The notes below the pieces were generated by a model. That model was given only the letters and a program-made list of their open reading frames with translations, was not told the origin of the DNA and made no database searches. From an uncultured Collinsella sp. (GTDB taxonomy: Bacteria; Actinomycetota; Coriobacteriia; Coriobacteriales; Coriobacteriaceae): a DNA stretch of 32,759 nucleotides. The translations under genes and the position numbers were made by a program. Numbering within the stretch: position 1 is the stretch's first letter; each line of letters opens with the position of its first letter. Location of the stretch: NCBI GenBank assembly GCA_900759565.1, contig CAAEVV010000014.1:1-32759 (forward strand), read 5' to 3'. This document shows positions 24,240 to 31,359 of this stretch, piece by piece.

Positions 24240-24374
24240 ACAAACTTCTAATCAGCTTTTCTGTAGCGAGCACGCGACGACCCAAAGCGGGCCGGGAGGG
24301 CGGGATTACCTTCCCTCAACGCGACCCTGCGGAGCCGTGAGCGGGGAGGGAAGGTAATCCCGCCCTCCCGGCCC
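24212..24374 (-). repeat. Two-part 3' terminator element, copy B
   Basis: Same plan as copy A. The long hairpin here has a perfect 29-bp stem (24289-24317 with 24346-24374) whose sequence differs from copy A, while the loop GCGACCCTGCGGAGCCGTGA and the GTAGCGAGCACGCGACG linker are conserved. It starts 22 bases past the rubrerythrin stop. This element fills the 309-bp gap between rubrerythrin and the membrane protein gene. Confidence 0.78.
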
Positions 24375-24395
24375 AGCTCATGCCAACGCCAAGCG

Positions 24396-24935
24396 CTAGT
24401 AGTTCACCACCTGCTCCTCAAAGTACGCCTTCGGGTGGTTACACACCGGGCACACCTCAGGCGCCTCAGCACCAACGTGCAGGTGCCCGCAGTTCAGGCA
24501 CTTCCACACCTTCACGCCCTCACGCTCAAACACCTCGCCCGACTCGATGCGCTCGACGAGTTTGTTGTAGCGCTCCTCGTGGGCCTTCTCGACGGCGGCG
24601 ACACCACGGAACTTCTCGGCGATCTCGGCAAAGCCCTCCTCCTCGGCGGTCTTGGCGAACTCGTCGTACATCGTGGTCCACTCGTAGTTCTCGCCCGCGG
24701 CGGCGTCGCGCAGGTTGTCCAGAGTGCCCGGAACGGCGCCGTCGTGCAGGTACTTAAACCACAGCTTGGCGTGCTCGGACTCGTTGCCCGCCGTCTCGGC
24801 AAAGATATTCGAGATCTGAACGTAGCCGTCCTTTTTGGCCTTGGATGCATAGTAGCGATACTTGGTGTGTGCCTGGGACTCACCGGCAAAAGCAGTCTCG
24901 AGGTTCTTCTTGGTCTGAGAGTTCTCAAAATCCAT
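24396..24935 (-). CDS. Rubrerythrin
   Basis: A 179-residue cytoplasmic non-haem iron peroxidase that reduces hydrogen peroxide, typical of anaerobes. The ferritin-like di-iron domain (1-140) has Glu19, ESEH (52-55) and VEKAHE (115-120) as ligand motifs. The C-terminal rubredoxin-like domain has CLNC (146-149) and CPVC (162-165). Length and domain order are standard. The ATG at 24935 follows GAAGGGAAG; the longer frame is rejected. It ends in the two-part terminator element. Confidence 0.96.
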   Translation of the reverse strand: MDFENSQTKKNLETAFAGESQAHTKYRYYASKAKKDGYVQISNIFAETAGNESEHAKLWFKYLHDGAVPGTLDNLRDAAAGENYEWTTMYDEFAKTAEEEGFAEIAEKFRGVAAVEKAHEERYNKLVERIESGEVFEREGVKVWKCLNCGHLHVGAEAPEVCPVCNHPKAYFEEQVVNY

Positions 24936-25018
24936 AGGTGTACTTCCCTTCAACACATGCCGCCCATAGGCTTTGAGCGGCCTTGTCTTTAGGATGCCCT
25001 CAAGCCGAGAATTTAAAC

Positions 25019-25024
25019 CTTATA
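25019..25024 (-). promoter_or_regulatory. Possible rubrerythrin promoter -10
   Basis: TATAAG on the minus strand lies about 84 bases before the ATG, inside the AT-rich stretch TTATAAGGTTTAAATT. This has slight likeness to a PerR box, but not enough to claim one. Confidence 0.35.
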
Positions 25025-25049
25025 ATCCTGTTCTTCAGATTCGAGCGAG

Positions 25050-25955
25050 CTATACACTCAGCCAACGATCGCCCTCGGAGCGGCAAAAGCCCTCGCGCTC
25101 CAGATCGGCAAGAATACTTGTGACCAGCTCGCGCTCGACCGGCTCCCGGCCGGCTGCCGTCTCCATCTCGTTAACGCCTGCAACAGCTTCATCAACCGTA
25201 ATGCCCGCAGGCTGCCCATCACGCGCCGCCAACAACATGCGCACGATGTGGGCGCGCTTTTGGCGGCGCGAGCCCTCAAACTTGGACTGACGACTGTAGC
25301 CCGCCGACCGCCTGGACGGATTGGGCAGCGTCTTTTTAAGATACGCGCCGTAATCCAGCAACGCGTAATACCACGCGCGCGGCGTGTCGGCATCGTCTTG
25401 AGGCGCGGCAAAGGGCGCAATCTCGTCCGCCGCCGCACCGGGAGCCGCCGGACAAGCAGCCTGGATCAACGGCACCAGCTCGCGATCGGGAACAGCCGGT
25501 ACATCGGGAAAGAAGTGATGCAGAAAGACCGTGCGCACGTTGGTCTCCAGATACACGCCCGGAAGATCAAACGCAAACGACCGGATGCCCTGCGCCGTTG
25601 CCGGGCCAATACCAGGCAGAGCGACCAAGTCACGCGTCTCACGCGGAAACTCCCCGTCCCAGTCCTCTACAACGCGCTGAGCGGCCCTGTGGAGCGCCAA
25701 AGCGCGTCGGTTGTAGCCCATGCCCTGCCAAGCGTCCAAAACATCGGAAGGCGCGGCTTGTGCAAGTGTCTGCACGGTCGGAAAGCGATCGAGCCATGCG
25801 GGCATGCGCGTCTCCACGCGCGGCACCTGCGTTTGCTGCAACATGACCTCAGAAAGCCAAATGATGTACGGGTCGCGTGTACGGCGCCACGGAAGGTCGC
25901 GATAACGCAGGACCCCTTCCGAACGAATCATCGAACGAAAGGGGTCCTGAATCAT
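25050..25955 (-). CDS. mutY: MutY-like adenine glycosylase without iron-sulfur cluster
   Basis: A 301-residue HhH-GPD protein of the MutY group, which removes adenine mispaired with 8-oxoguanine. The catalytic Glu is in SEVMLQQTQV (Glu36), and the helix-hairpin-helix is LPGIGPATA (113-121). Where standard MutY has the Asp of LDGNV, this has LETNV (Glu137). The four cluster cysteines are absent: the region after LLDYGAYLKKT reads PNPSRRSAGYSRQSKFEGS, as in clusterless MutY proteins. The NUDIX-like 8-oxoG recognition domain is also missing. AAGGAG lies seven bases before the ATG. It follows the Rrf2 gene by 21 bases, so they are probably one operon. Confidence 0.85.
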   Translation of the reverse strand: MIQDPFRSMIRSEGVLRYRDLPWRRTRDPYIIWLSEVMLQQTQVPRVETRMPAWLDRFPTVQTLAQAAPSDVLDAWQGMGYNRRALALHRAAQRVVEDWDGEFPRETRDLVALPGIGPATAQGIRSFAFDLPGVYLETNVRTVFLHHFFPDVPAVPDRELVPLIQAACPAAPGAAADEIAPFAAPQDDADTPRAWYYALLDYGAYLKKTLPNPSRRSAGYSRQSKFEGSRRQKRAHIVRMLLAARDGQPAGITVDEAVAGVNEMETAAGREPVERELVTSILADLEREGFCRSEGDRWLSV

Positions 25956-25976
25956 GGCTATGCTCCTTATGCGGCG

Positions 25977-26462
25977 TTATTCCTCCCGGTAAGCGCACGC
26001 GCAGGTGGCGTACTCGGGAAACGCTTCGCGGTCGGCGAACTTGGGATCGACGGCCGGGAACTGGCGGTGAGCGACGATGTCGCCGAGCGAAACGGAATCG
26101 AGGTAGTCGCGCATCAACGCCTGGGCTCCGGCCCACAGGGGATGATAGCAGCACGCGCCCATGCGCGCACAGTCACCATCGGGCGCGGTGCAATCGTTCA
26201 TAACCATAGGGCCCTGAACGGCCTCGACGACCTGGCGGATAGTGACATCGTCCGGACTGACCTTGAGACGCATGCCACCGTGGACGCCACGCAGGCTCTC
26301 CACAATACCGGCCTGGACCAAACCGTGCTGAATCGAGCGGGCAAACGAATACGGGACATTGACCTCTTCGGCAGCGGTGCGAACAGAAAGCAAACGCTCC
26401 GGATCCTCGGCAAGCATCGCCAGCATACGAAGGGCGTAATCAGTCTTCCTCGATATGTCCAT
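25977..26462 (-). CDS. Rrf2-family regulator (IscR/NsrR-like)
   Basis: A 161-residue winged-helix regulator. MDISRKTDYALRML starts the DNA-binding domain. Cys91, Cys98, Cys104 and Cys105 lie in the NDCTAPDGDCARMGACCY segment where IscR and NsrR bind an iron-sulfur cluster, though the spacing (C-X6-C-X5-CC) differs from IscR. A further C-X-C (154, 156) is near the C-terminus. It likely senses iron-sulfur status, NO or oxidants. The ATG at 26462 follows AAAGGGG. It is the first gene of the unit with mutY; a redox sensor controlling a repair enzyme of oxidised DNA would make sense but is not shown. Confidence 0.9.
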   Translation of the reverse strand: MDISRKTDYALRMLAMLAEDPERLLSVRTAAEEVNVPYSFARSIQHGLVQAGIVESLRGVHGGMRLKVSPDDVTIRQVVEAVQGPMVMNDCTAPDGDCARMGACCYHPLWAGAQALMRDYLDSVSLGDIVAHRQFPAVDPKFADREAFPEYATCACAYREE

Positions 26463-26620
26463 TTTTCCCCTTTCAAGGAATACGAACAGCTCGAACGAGC
26501 TCCGGGGCCGAGCTTGTGTCGAGACGCTAAATGACCGCCAGGACATCCAAATGGTAAATCGGATATCCACTGAGTGCCGCGCTTGGAGCGAAATGCATCA
26601 GATGCGGCGCACAGTGCAAT

Positions 26621-26634
26621 TTAGTATAACCTAA
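26621..26634 (-). promoter_or_regulatory. Possible Rrf2 promoter/operator palindrome
   Basis: TTAGGTTATACTAA on the minus strand is an imperfect palindrome containing TATACT, a good -10. It would leave a leader of about 160 bases. No clear -35. Confidence 0.4.
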
Positions 26635-26785
26635 CCCCCTGTCTCGTAGAACAGGTGTTGCGCAACAAAGCTGTTGTTCAGACAGATATACTTATTAGAT
26701 TTTACTTGCGTTCCCGAAGGCGCGGGGATTCTGGGCGAAGATGCACCAGGGCAATCGTTCTATCGAAACAAAGTGCATCAAACGC
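26635..26785. other. Intergenic stretch between the Rrf2 promoter and tRNA terminator
   Basis: No coding frame with a ribosome site, no RNA gene and no clear inverted repeat seen. It is moderately AT-rich. Confidence 0.5.
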
Positions 26786-26813
26786 AAAAAGCCACGTCCG
26801 AAGACGTGGCTTT
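26786..26813 (-). terminator. Terminator of tRNA-Asp
   Basis: GCCACGTC-CGAA-GACGTGGC on the + strand is an eight-bp stem; on the minus strand a TTCG loop and a following TTTTTG make a classic terminator. Confidence 0.92.
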
Positions 26814-26821
26814 AATTGCGT

Positions 26822-26899
<78 letters not shown>

Positions 26900-26945
26900 A
26901 GGCAGACGTTCGCGTTTGTTTCCGCTCGCGTGCGCTGCGGGGATT

Positions 26946-26975
26946 AGTATACACAGAAGTCTGTCCGACGCGCAA
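26946..26975 (-). promoter_or_regulatory. Promoter of tRNA-Asp
   Basis: On the minus strand TTGCGC (26970-26975) and TATACT (26946-26951) are 18 bases apart, and the -10 ends about 46 bases before the tRNA. Confidence 0.7.
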
Positions 26976-27007
26976 CAACTTTTTTGAAAAATTTTTTGGG
27001 GCCATCC

Positions 27008-27150
27008 GGGAGGGCTTCCGGGGCTGAGGGCGCGGGTTAAGTTTGCTGCTCTACAGTCCTGCGCAAGACGGAAAGCACATTAAGTGCTTTCCTTTGCGTG
27101 CGGAACTCGCGACAAACTTAACCCCCGCCCTCAGCCCCGGAAGCCCTCCC
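27008..27150. repeat. Inverted repeat with 38-bp arms
   Basis: Arm 27008-27045 is the reverse complement of 27113-27150 with one mismatch (at 27125). Inside, GCGCAA pairs with TTGCGT, and GGAAAGCAC (27070-27078) pairs with GTGCTTTCC (27084-27092) around ATTAA, so the whole 143 bp folds into one long rod. It lies between the tRNA-Asp promoter and the terminator of the phosphoesterase gene. Past it, GCGGGC (about 27177-27182) and GCCCGC form another hairpin. Confidence 0.85.
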
Positions 27151-27266
27151 TGCCGTCACATTATTCAACCAGTTTTGCGGGCGTGCGCCGCTGCGCGGCT
27201 AGCCCGCGTGCTCCTCGGCGGGGTTGGTCTGATTGTTTTTGTTGAAGCTCTGCCTTTGGCTTAAAG

Positions 27267-27300
27267 AAAAACGAGGGACGCATCTGCATCCCCCGTTTTT
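27267..27300 (-). terminator. Terminator after the metallophosphoesterase gene
   Basis: AAAAACGAGGGA (27267-27278) pairs with TCCCCCGTTTTT (27289-27300) with one mismatch. T-runs lie on both strands, so it is bidirectional. Confidence 0.85.
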
Positions 27301-27307
27301 GTTGCGG

Positions 27308-27775
27308 TTAGTCCAAGTCAATAAACTTAGTGCTCAGTATCTTGCCGTCTTTGACGAGCATTCTGGCCATGGTGGGGCCTCGGGTGCCTCTGGGGTAGCT
27401 GGCGCTGCCCGGGTTGAGGACTAAGCAGCGGCCCACTTGGGCTTCTTTGGTTACGTGGGTGTGGCCGTTGATGGCTACGTCTACGGATCCCACCGGAAGG
27501 TCTTCGCGGTAGTGGGCTACGGCGAATTTAAGGCCTTCGTAGGTAAAGAGCGCAAGACGGTCTACATCGGGGCCGTAGTCGCGGTAGTAATCGTTGTTAC
27601 CCAGTACGGCCCGCACGGGGGCGATGGTGCATAGGTGCTCGTAGTCCATCTCTGACGTGAGGTCGCCAGCGTGGATGATCAGATCTGCGCCCTCAAGCTC
27701 ATCCAAGAGCGCAGGCGATAAATAGCCGTGGGTGTCCGAGATGATGTCGATACGCTTGGCGCTTGCACTGTTCAT
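27308..27775 (-). CDS. Small metallophosphoesterase (YfcE/MJ0936 type)
   Basis: A 155-residue phosphodiesterase of the calcineurin-like fold. Metal ligands are all visible: SDTHG (Asp14, His16), HAGD (Asp38), GNND (about 59-62) and GHTH (104-107), with NPGS after. YfcE-type enzymes hydrolyse phosphodiester bonds in vitro; the natural substrate is unknown. GGAAGGGA lies before the ATG. It appears monocistronic between two terminators. Confidence 0.93.
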   Translation of the reverse strand: MNSASAKRIDIISDTHGYLSPALLDELEGADLIIHAGDLTSEMDYEHLCTIAPVRAVLGNNDYYRDYGPDVDRLALFTYEGLKFAVAHYREDLPVGSVDVAINGHTHVTKEAQVGRCLVLNPGSASYPRGTRGPTMARMLVKDGKILSTKFIDLD

Positions 27776-27813
27776 GGGATCCCTTCCGCAAAAAACGATT
27801 CGGCAGATACATA

Positions 27814-27865
27814 CAAAAAAGGCCCCACGGCTCCGCAGACGATGGGTCTACAGGGCTGCGGGGCC
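27814..27865 (-). terminator. Terminator after the LytTR response regulator
   Basis: On the minus strand GGCCCC pairs with GGGGCC, and inside GTAGAC pairs with GTCTGC, followed by a six-T run. It begins seven bases past the stop. The stem contains CTGCGGAGCCGTG, which is also the conserved loop text of the two-part terminator elements at 23.4 and 24.3 kb. Confidence 0.75.
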
Positions 27866-27871
27866 AGTGTG

Positions 27872-28588
27872 CTAGAGACTCAGGGCCTTCTTGAGCGGCA
27901 CGACGCGGCGGCGCGAAACCGGCACGCGTTCGTCGACGCCCGTAATGCCCAGCTGGATGGCGCCCGAGGGCACCGTCTCGACGTCCGTGACGCACGCCAA
28001 GTTGACGATATAGCGGCGGTGAACACGGAAGAAGCCAAAGTCGCAGAGCTTGGCCTCAAACTGCGCCAGCGAGGTCGTCGACAAAAAGCGATCATCGACG
28101 GTATAGATGCAGGAGTAATCGTCCTTGGCCATGATAAAGCGAATGTCGTCCACGGGAATGAGTACCTTGCGGCCGCCCTTTTCCACCGGGATACGCTCGA
28201 TGGTCACCTTGCTGTCCGTAACCGGCTTGGCGCGCTGCATGACCTTCTCGATCGCACGATCCAAGCGAGCTTCCTCGACCGGCTTCATCAGATAATCGAC
28301 GGCATCCACGTCGAATGCCTCGACCGCATGGTCGCTATACGCAGTCACAAACACGATCGCCGGCGGATTTTTGAGCTTATGCAGCGCCTCGGCAAGTTGC
28401 AGGCCCGAGGCACCGGGCATCGAGATATCGAGAAACACGACATCCACGCGACTTTCCATAAGCATCTCGATGGCGGAGCGGACGCTCGACGCCTCCGTGA
28501 TCGTGCCAATCTTGCCCGTTTGCTCGAGCAGGAAGCGAAGCTCCGAGCGAGCCGGCGCCTCATCATCCACAATCATCGCACGCAGCAT
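27872..28588 (-). CDS. LytTR-family response regulator
   Basis: A 238-residue two-domain regulator. The receiver (1-120) has the acidic pair Asp8/Asp9, the phosphorylated Asp54 in VFLDISMPG, Thr in FVTAYS, and Lys in LMKP. The LytTR DNA-binding domain (about 132-238) has FFRVHRRYIVNL and the GVDERVPVSRRR end. The ATG at 28588 follows GAAAGG at ten bases. It lies 72 bases after the histidine kinase and is its likely partner. Such pairs often control cell-wall, autolysis or carbon-starvation genes; targets here are unknown. Confidence 0.94.
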   Translation of the reverse strand: MLRAMIVDDEAPARSELRFLLEQTGKIGTITEASSVRSAIEMLMESRVDVVFLDISMPGASGLQLAEALHKLKNPPAIVFVTAYSDHAVEAFDVDAVDYLMKPVEEARLDRAIEKVMQRAKPVTDSKVTIERIPVEKGGRKVLIPVDDIRFIMAKDDYSCIYTVDDRFLSTTSLAQFEAKLCDFGFFRVHRRYIVNLACVTDVETVPSGAIQLGITGVDERVPVSRRRVVPLKKALSL

Positions 28589-28660
28589 AGGGATAAAACC
28601 TTTCGTCAACTAACTACGCCGGGCATCCGTCGCATGACGTTGAGCCCGTAGCCTTTTATT

Positions 28661-30004
28661 TTACTCTTGAATGTCGAAGATGCTCTCTGACAAATCAAGA
28701 TGAAGGAGCACTTTGGTGCCCTTGCCCGGCGCCGATTCGACACGCGTATAGGAGTGCGGCCCATAAAAGCGATGGATGCGCTCCGAAATATTGTGCATGG
28801 CCACACCGGCGCCGCCACCCTGGGGAGAGCTGGCGTCGGGACGGGCAGAGCGCTCGTCAAACAGTCTGGCGGCGGTACCCTCATCCATGCCCACGCCATT
28901 ATCGGCCACGGCAATCAAGATTGCATCCTCGCCGTCTTGGTGAACGGTCACGTCGATCCTCAGGGCGTCGTCATCGCCCATACCATGACGCACGGCGTTC
29001 TCGACAATCGGCTGGATCACGAACGCCGGCACCAGCGTATCTTCCACGTCCTCGGACACATCGAACGTCGCAAGCACGCGGTCCTCGCCAAAGCGGGCCT
29101 TCTCAAAGGTAAGGTAGCGCTTGGTCTGTGCAACCTCACGCGAGACCGGAATAAGCGATCCCGAGTTGTCGAGCGTGGCACGATAGAACGATGAGAACTC
29201 ACGAAGCAGCTCGCGGGCCCGCAGCGGGTCGGTACGCGTAAACGATGCAATGGTGTTCAGCGTGTTGAACAGGAAGTGCGGGTTAATCTGCGCTTGCAGC
29301 GCACGCACCTCGGCGCGCGCCGTGAGTTCCTTTTGCACCTCGAGCTCGTGGATGGCGAGCTGCGTGGACAAGATCTCGGCAAAGCCCGAGGCAAGCGCAT
29401 ACTGGGTACGGTCGACGGCGCGCGGGGTCTTGTAGTAGAACTTGAGCGTGCCGACGGTACGATCGCCCACCTTGATGGGGGCGATAATGCCGGCGGGGAC
29501 TTGGTTGTGCGAGCCATCCGAGCCCACGACATCCACCATACGGTTGAACGACTGCACGATGCCATGTTCGATAACGTAGCGTGTGGCAAGCGTGTGGATG
29601 GGAGAATCTGGCAGTAGTTTTTCCTCAAACTCGCCCGCGCAGGCCAACACGTTGCCCTCGTCGGTGATGGCCACCGTCATGGCGCGCGTCTCGGGCAAAA
29701 TGCGCCGGCACACCAAACGCGCCGACTCCTGCGTCAGACCGCCCTTAATGTCCTCGAGCATGGCCGAGGCTACCGAGAGCGTCTCCTCGGTGTACTGGGA
29801 GCGCACCGAATCGGGATTGAGCGTCAAAAAGATAAAGATGCACAGAAAGATGCACAGCAGCGCGCAGGCAATCACCGTGGCGATCGGCTCGATACCAGTC
29901 ACCAAGGCAAAAATAAAGTACACCAGCACGCAAATGGCGCAGGCAACGGCAATGATGCGAAAGATTGATATTGAACTATCGCGCTGGGCGCGGCGGTCGA
30001 TCAT
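28661..30004 (-). CDS. LytS/YehU-type sensor histidine kinase
   Basis: A 447-residue kinase: two membrane helices (about 14-35 and 40-62), a GAF-like sensor region (about 75-215), a His_kinase domain with QINPHFLFNTLNTIA (phosphorylated His243), the N-box FVIQPIVENAVRHG and the G-box DNGVGMD. The ATG at 30004 shares ATGA with the stop of the glycosyltransferase gene, so translation is coupled to it, with GGAGGGGG as ribosome site. The sensor lacks the long 5TM-LytS domain. Signal unknown. Confidence 0.93.
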   Translation of the reverse strand: MIDRRAQRDSSISIFRIIAVACAICVLVYFIFALVTGIEPIATVIACALLCIFLCIFIFLTLNPDSVRSQYTEETLSVASAMLEDIKGGLTQESARLVCRRILPETRAMTVAITDEGNVLACAGEFEEKLLPDSPIHTLATRYVIEHGIVQSFNRMVDVVGSDGSHNQVPAGIIAPIKVGDRTVGTLKFYYKTPRAVDRTQYALASGFAEILSTQLAIHELEVQKELTARAEVRALQAQINPHFLFNTLNTIASFTRTDPLRARELLREFSSFYRATLDNSGSLIPVSREVAQTKRYLTFEKARFGEDRVLATFDVSEDVEDTLVPAFVIQPIVENAVRHGMGDDDALRIDVTVHQDGEDAILIAVADNGVGMDEGTAARLFDERSARPDASSPQGGGAGVAMHNISERIHRFYGPHSYTRVESAPGKGTKVLLHLDLSESIFDIQE

Positions 30005-31188
30005 TCGGCCCCCTCCAGGATACTGATCAGTTGTGCGTCACGCCAAAGCCCGTCCATGATCTTGGGCCAAAAGCTCTGGAAACGCAGGTAGCTTGCAGCG
30101 TTTTGGCGCGCATAGGCCTTTGCCTCGCCGATACCATGGCGCCAAATGCGCAGGTAGCCCTCATGCTCGCGGGTAAACACGCTGCGGACCATAGCGGTCT
30201 TGCGCACGCGGTCGTCGAGCTCGCGCGAAATCCACGGGCCCGGGTAGGGCATGAGCGATGCCGCCGTAACGGGAATGAGCTCCTTTTGATGCGCGGCGAA
30301 TGTCAACTTGGCCCGTTCGTAGTACCAACGGTATACATCCTGCATAAAGCGCGGTGAGCGCTTTTCGGACTCCGGAGGCAGATGGCGCACGGTCCACTCG
30401 TTATCGAACCACACGTCGTAGCCAAACATGCGCATGTTAAAGAGGTAATCCAAGTCCTCGCCGCGGGTGATAAACGGGTCAAAGGCCACACGCGTAAAGG
30501 CGCGGGCGTGCAGGGCCATCAGACCGCCGCACACGTAGTTGGAGCGCGAGATGCGGGTGCCCGAGAGCGCCTTTTTCATCCAACGGTTGAACTCGATGCG
30601 CTTGGTCCACCAACGATGGCAGATGCCCGCCTTGTCCGTGGGAGCCAGCGGCGAGCCGTCGCGATCGTAGAAATAGCCGCTCTTGACCAAGATCGGCAAG
30701 CCCTGACGCGTCTGCTGCCCCAACGCATAGGTCGCGTGCTTCATAAAGTCGGCGTCGATGACAGTCTCATCGTCATCCAAGAAGATAACCGCGTCATGCC
30801 CCAGCACAGCGGCACAGGCTAGCCCCATGTTGCGGATGGCACCGTAGCCTCGCAGGCTCACGCACTCGCCCGAACCCTTGGGCGCGATCTGAGCAACCCG
30901 GTCTGCGATGCGCGAGGCCTGGGTGTTGGTGACAACGGTGACCTTGAGCGTGGGATGCGCGTCGACAATCTCGTGCACGCGCAGCGACACATCGGCTGTG
31001 GCAGAAACGGGACAGACCACCAAAAGGATGATGCGTGGGATGTCACGCACCTGCTCAAGCGAGGCCAGGCAGCGGTCGAGTTCGGGATTGTCGGCGTTGA
31101 GTCGCGTCGAATGGTCATAAGTGCCAGGGGCGTTTGCGCAAGCGTCATCGCCCGCCCAATACGTTGGAATCACGACTGTGGCGTTCAT
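30001..31188 (-). CDS. GT2-like glycosyltransferase
   Basis: A 395-residue protein with a GT-A fold. It starts MNATVVIPTYWAG, and the nucleotide-sugar/metal motif is IFLDDDETVID. Later motifs are TRGEDLDYLF and a WTVRHLPP stretch. No membrane helices are evident, so it should act in the cytoplasm or at the membrane surface, adding a sugar to a polymer or lipid carrier. GGGAGGG lies before the ATG. Its stop overlaps the kinase start (ATGA), an unusual arrangement that couples a sugar transferase to a two-component system. Sugar donor and acceptor unknown. Confidence 0.85.
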   Translation of the reverse strand: MNATVVIPTYWAGDDACANAPGTYDHSTRLNADNPELDRCLASLEQVRDIPRIILLVVCPVSATADVSLRVHEIVDAHPTLKVTVVTNTQASRIADRVAQIAPKGSGECVSLRGYGAIRNMGLACAAVLGHDAVIFLDDDETVIDADFMKHATYALGQQTRQGLPILVKSGYFYDRDGSPLAPTDKAGICHRWWTKRIEFNRWMKKALSGTRISRSNYVCGGLMALHARAFTRVAFDPFITRGEDLDYLFNMRMFGYDVWFDNEWTVRHLPPESEKRSPRFMQDVYRWYYERAKLTFAAHQKELIPVTAASLMPYPGPWISRELDDRVRKTAMVRSVFTREHEGYLRIWRHGIGEAKAYARQNAASYLRFQSFWPKIMDGLWRDAQLISILEGAE

Positions 31189-31208
31189 GCCTTACCCTCC
31201 CTGCAACA

Positions 31209-31246
31209 CAAAAACGGGACGCCGCCAAACACAGGCGACGCCCCGC
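31209..31246 (-). terminator. Terminator between the MFS gene and the glycosyltransferase operon
   Basis: On the minus strand CGGGGCGTCGCC pairs with GGCGGCGTCCCG, including two G-T wobbles, and TTTTTG follows. Confidence 0.85.
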
Positions 31247-31359
31247 GACCTAGCTGATTCCATCATACCCACTTGGGCAAATCATTGCTCGCAAGTCGCA
31301 ATGTTTATTGCGGATAACCCCAAAAGAGTACCGTGGACAGGCACAATAGCCGCTCGCTC

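Noticed and set aside
23268..24374. CRISPR-like repeats from the duplicated hairpins
   Set aside because: Only two copies about 0.9 kb apart, with a gene between; no regular spacers and no cas genes.
30085..30100. TTGCAGCGTT resembling the end of the structured element
   Set aside because: It is inside the glycosyltransferase coding region (QNAAS codons), lacks the rest of the element and has no partner helix.
31325..31345. GTGGACAGGCAC, similar to the GGGGACAGGCAC hairpin core
   Set aside because: It has no flanking inverted arms, so it is not counted as a member of the repeat class.
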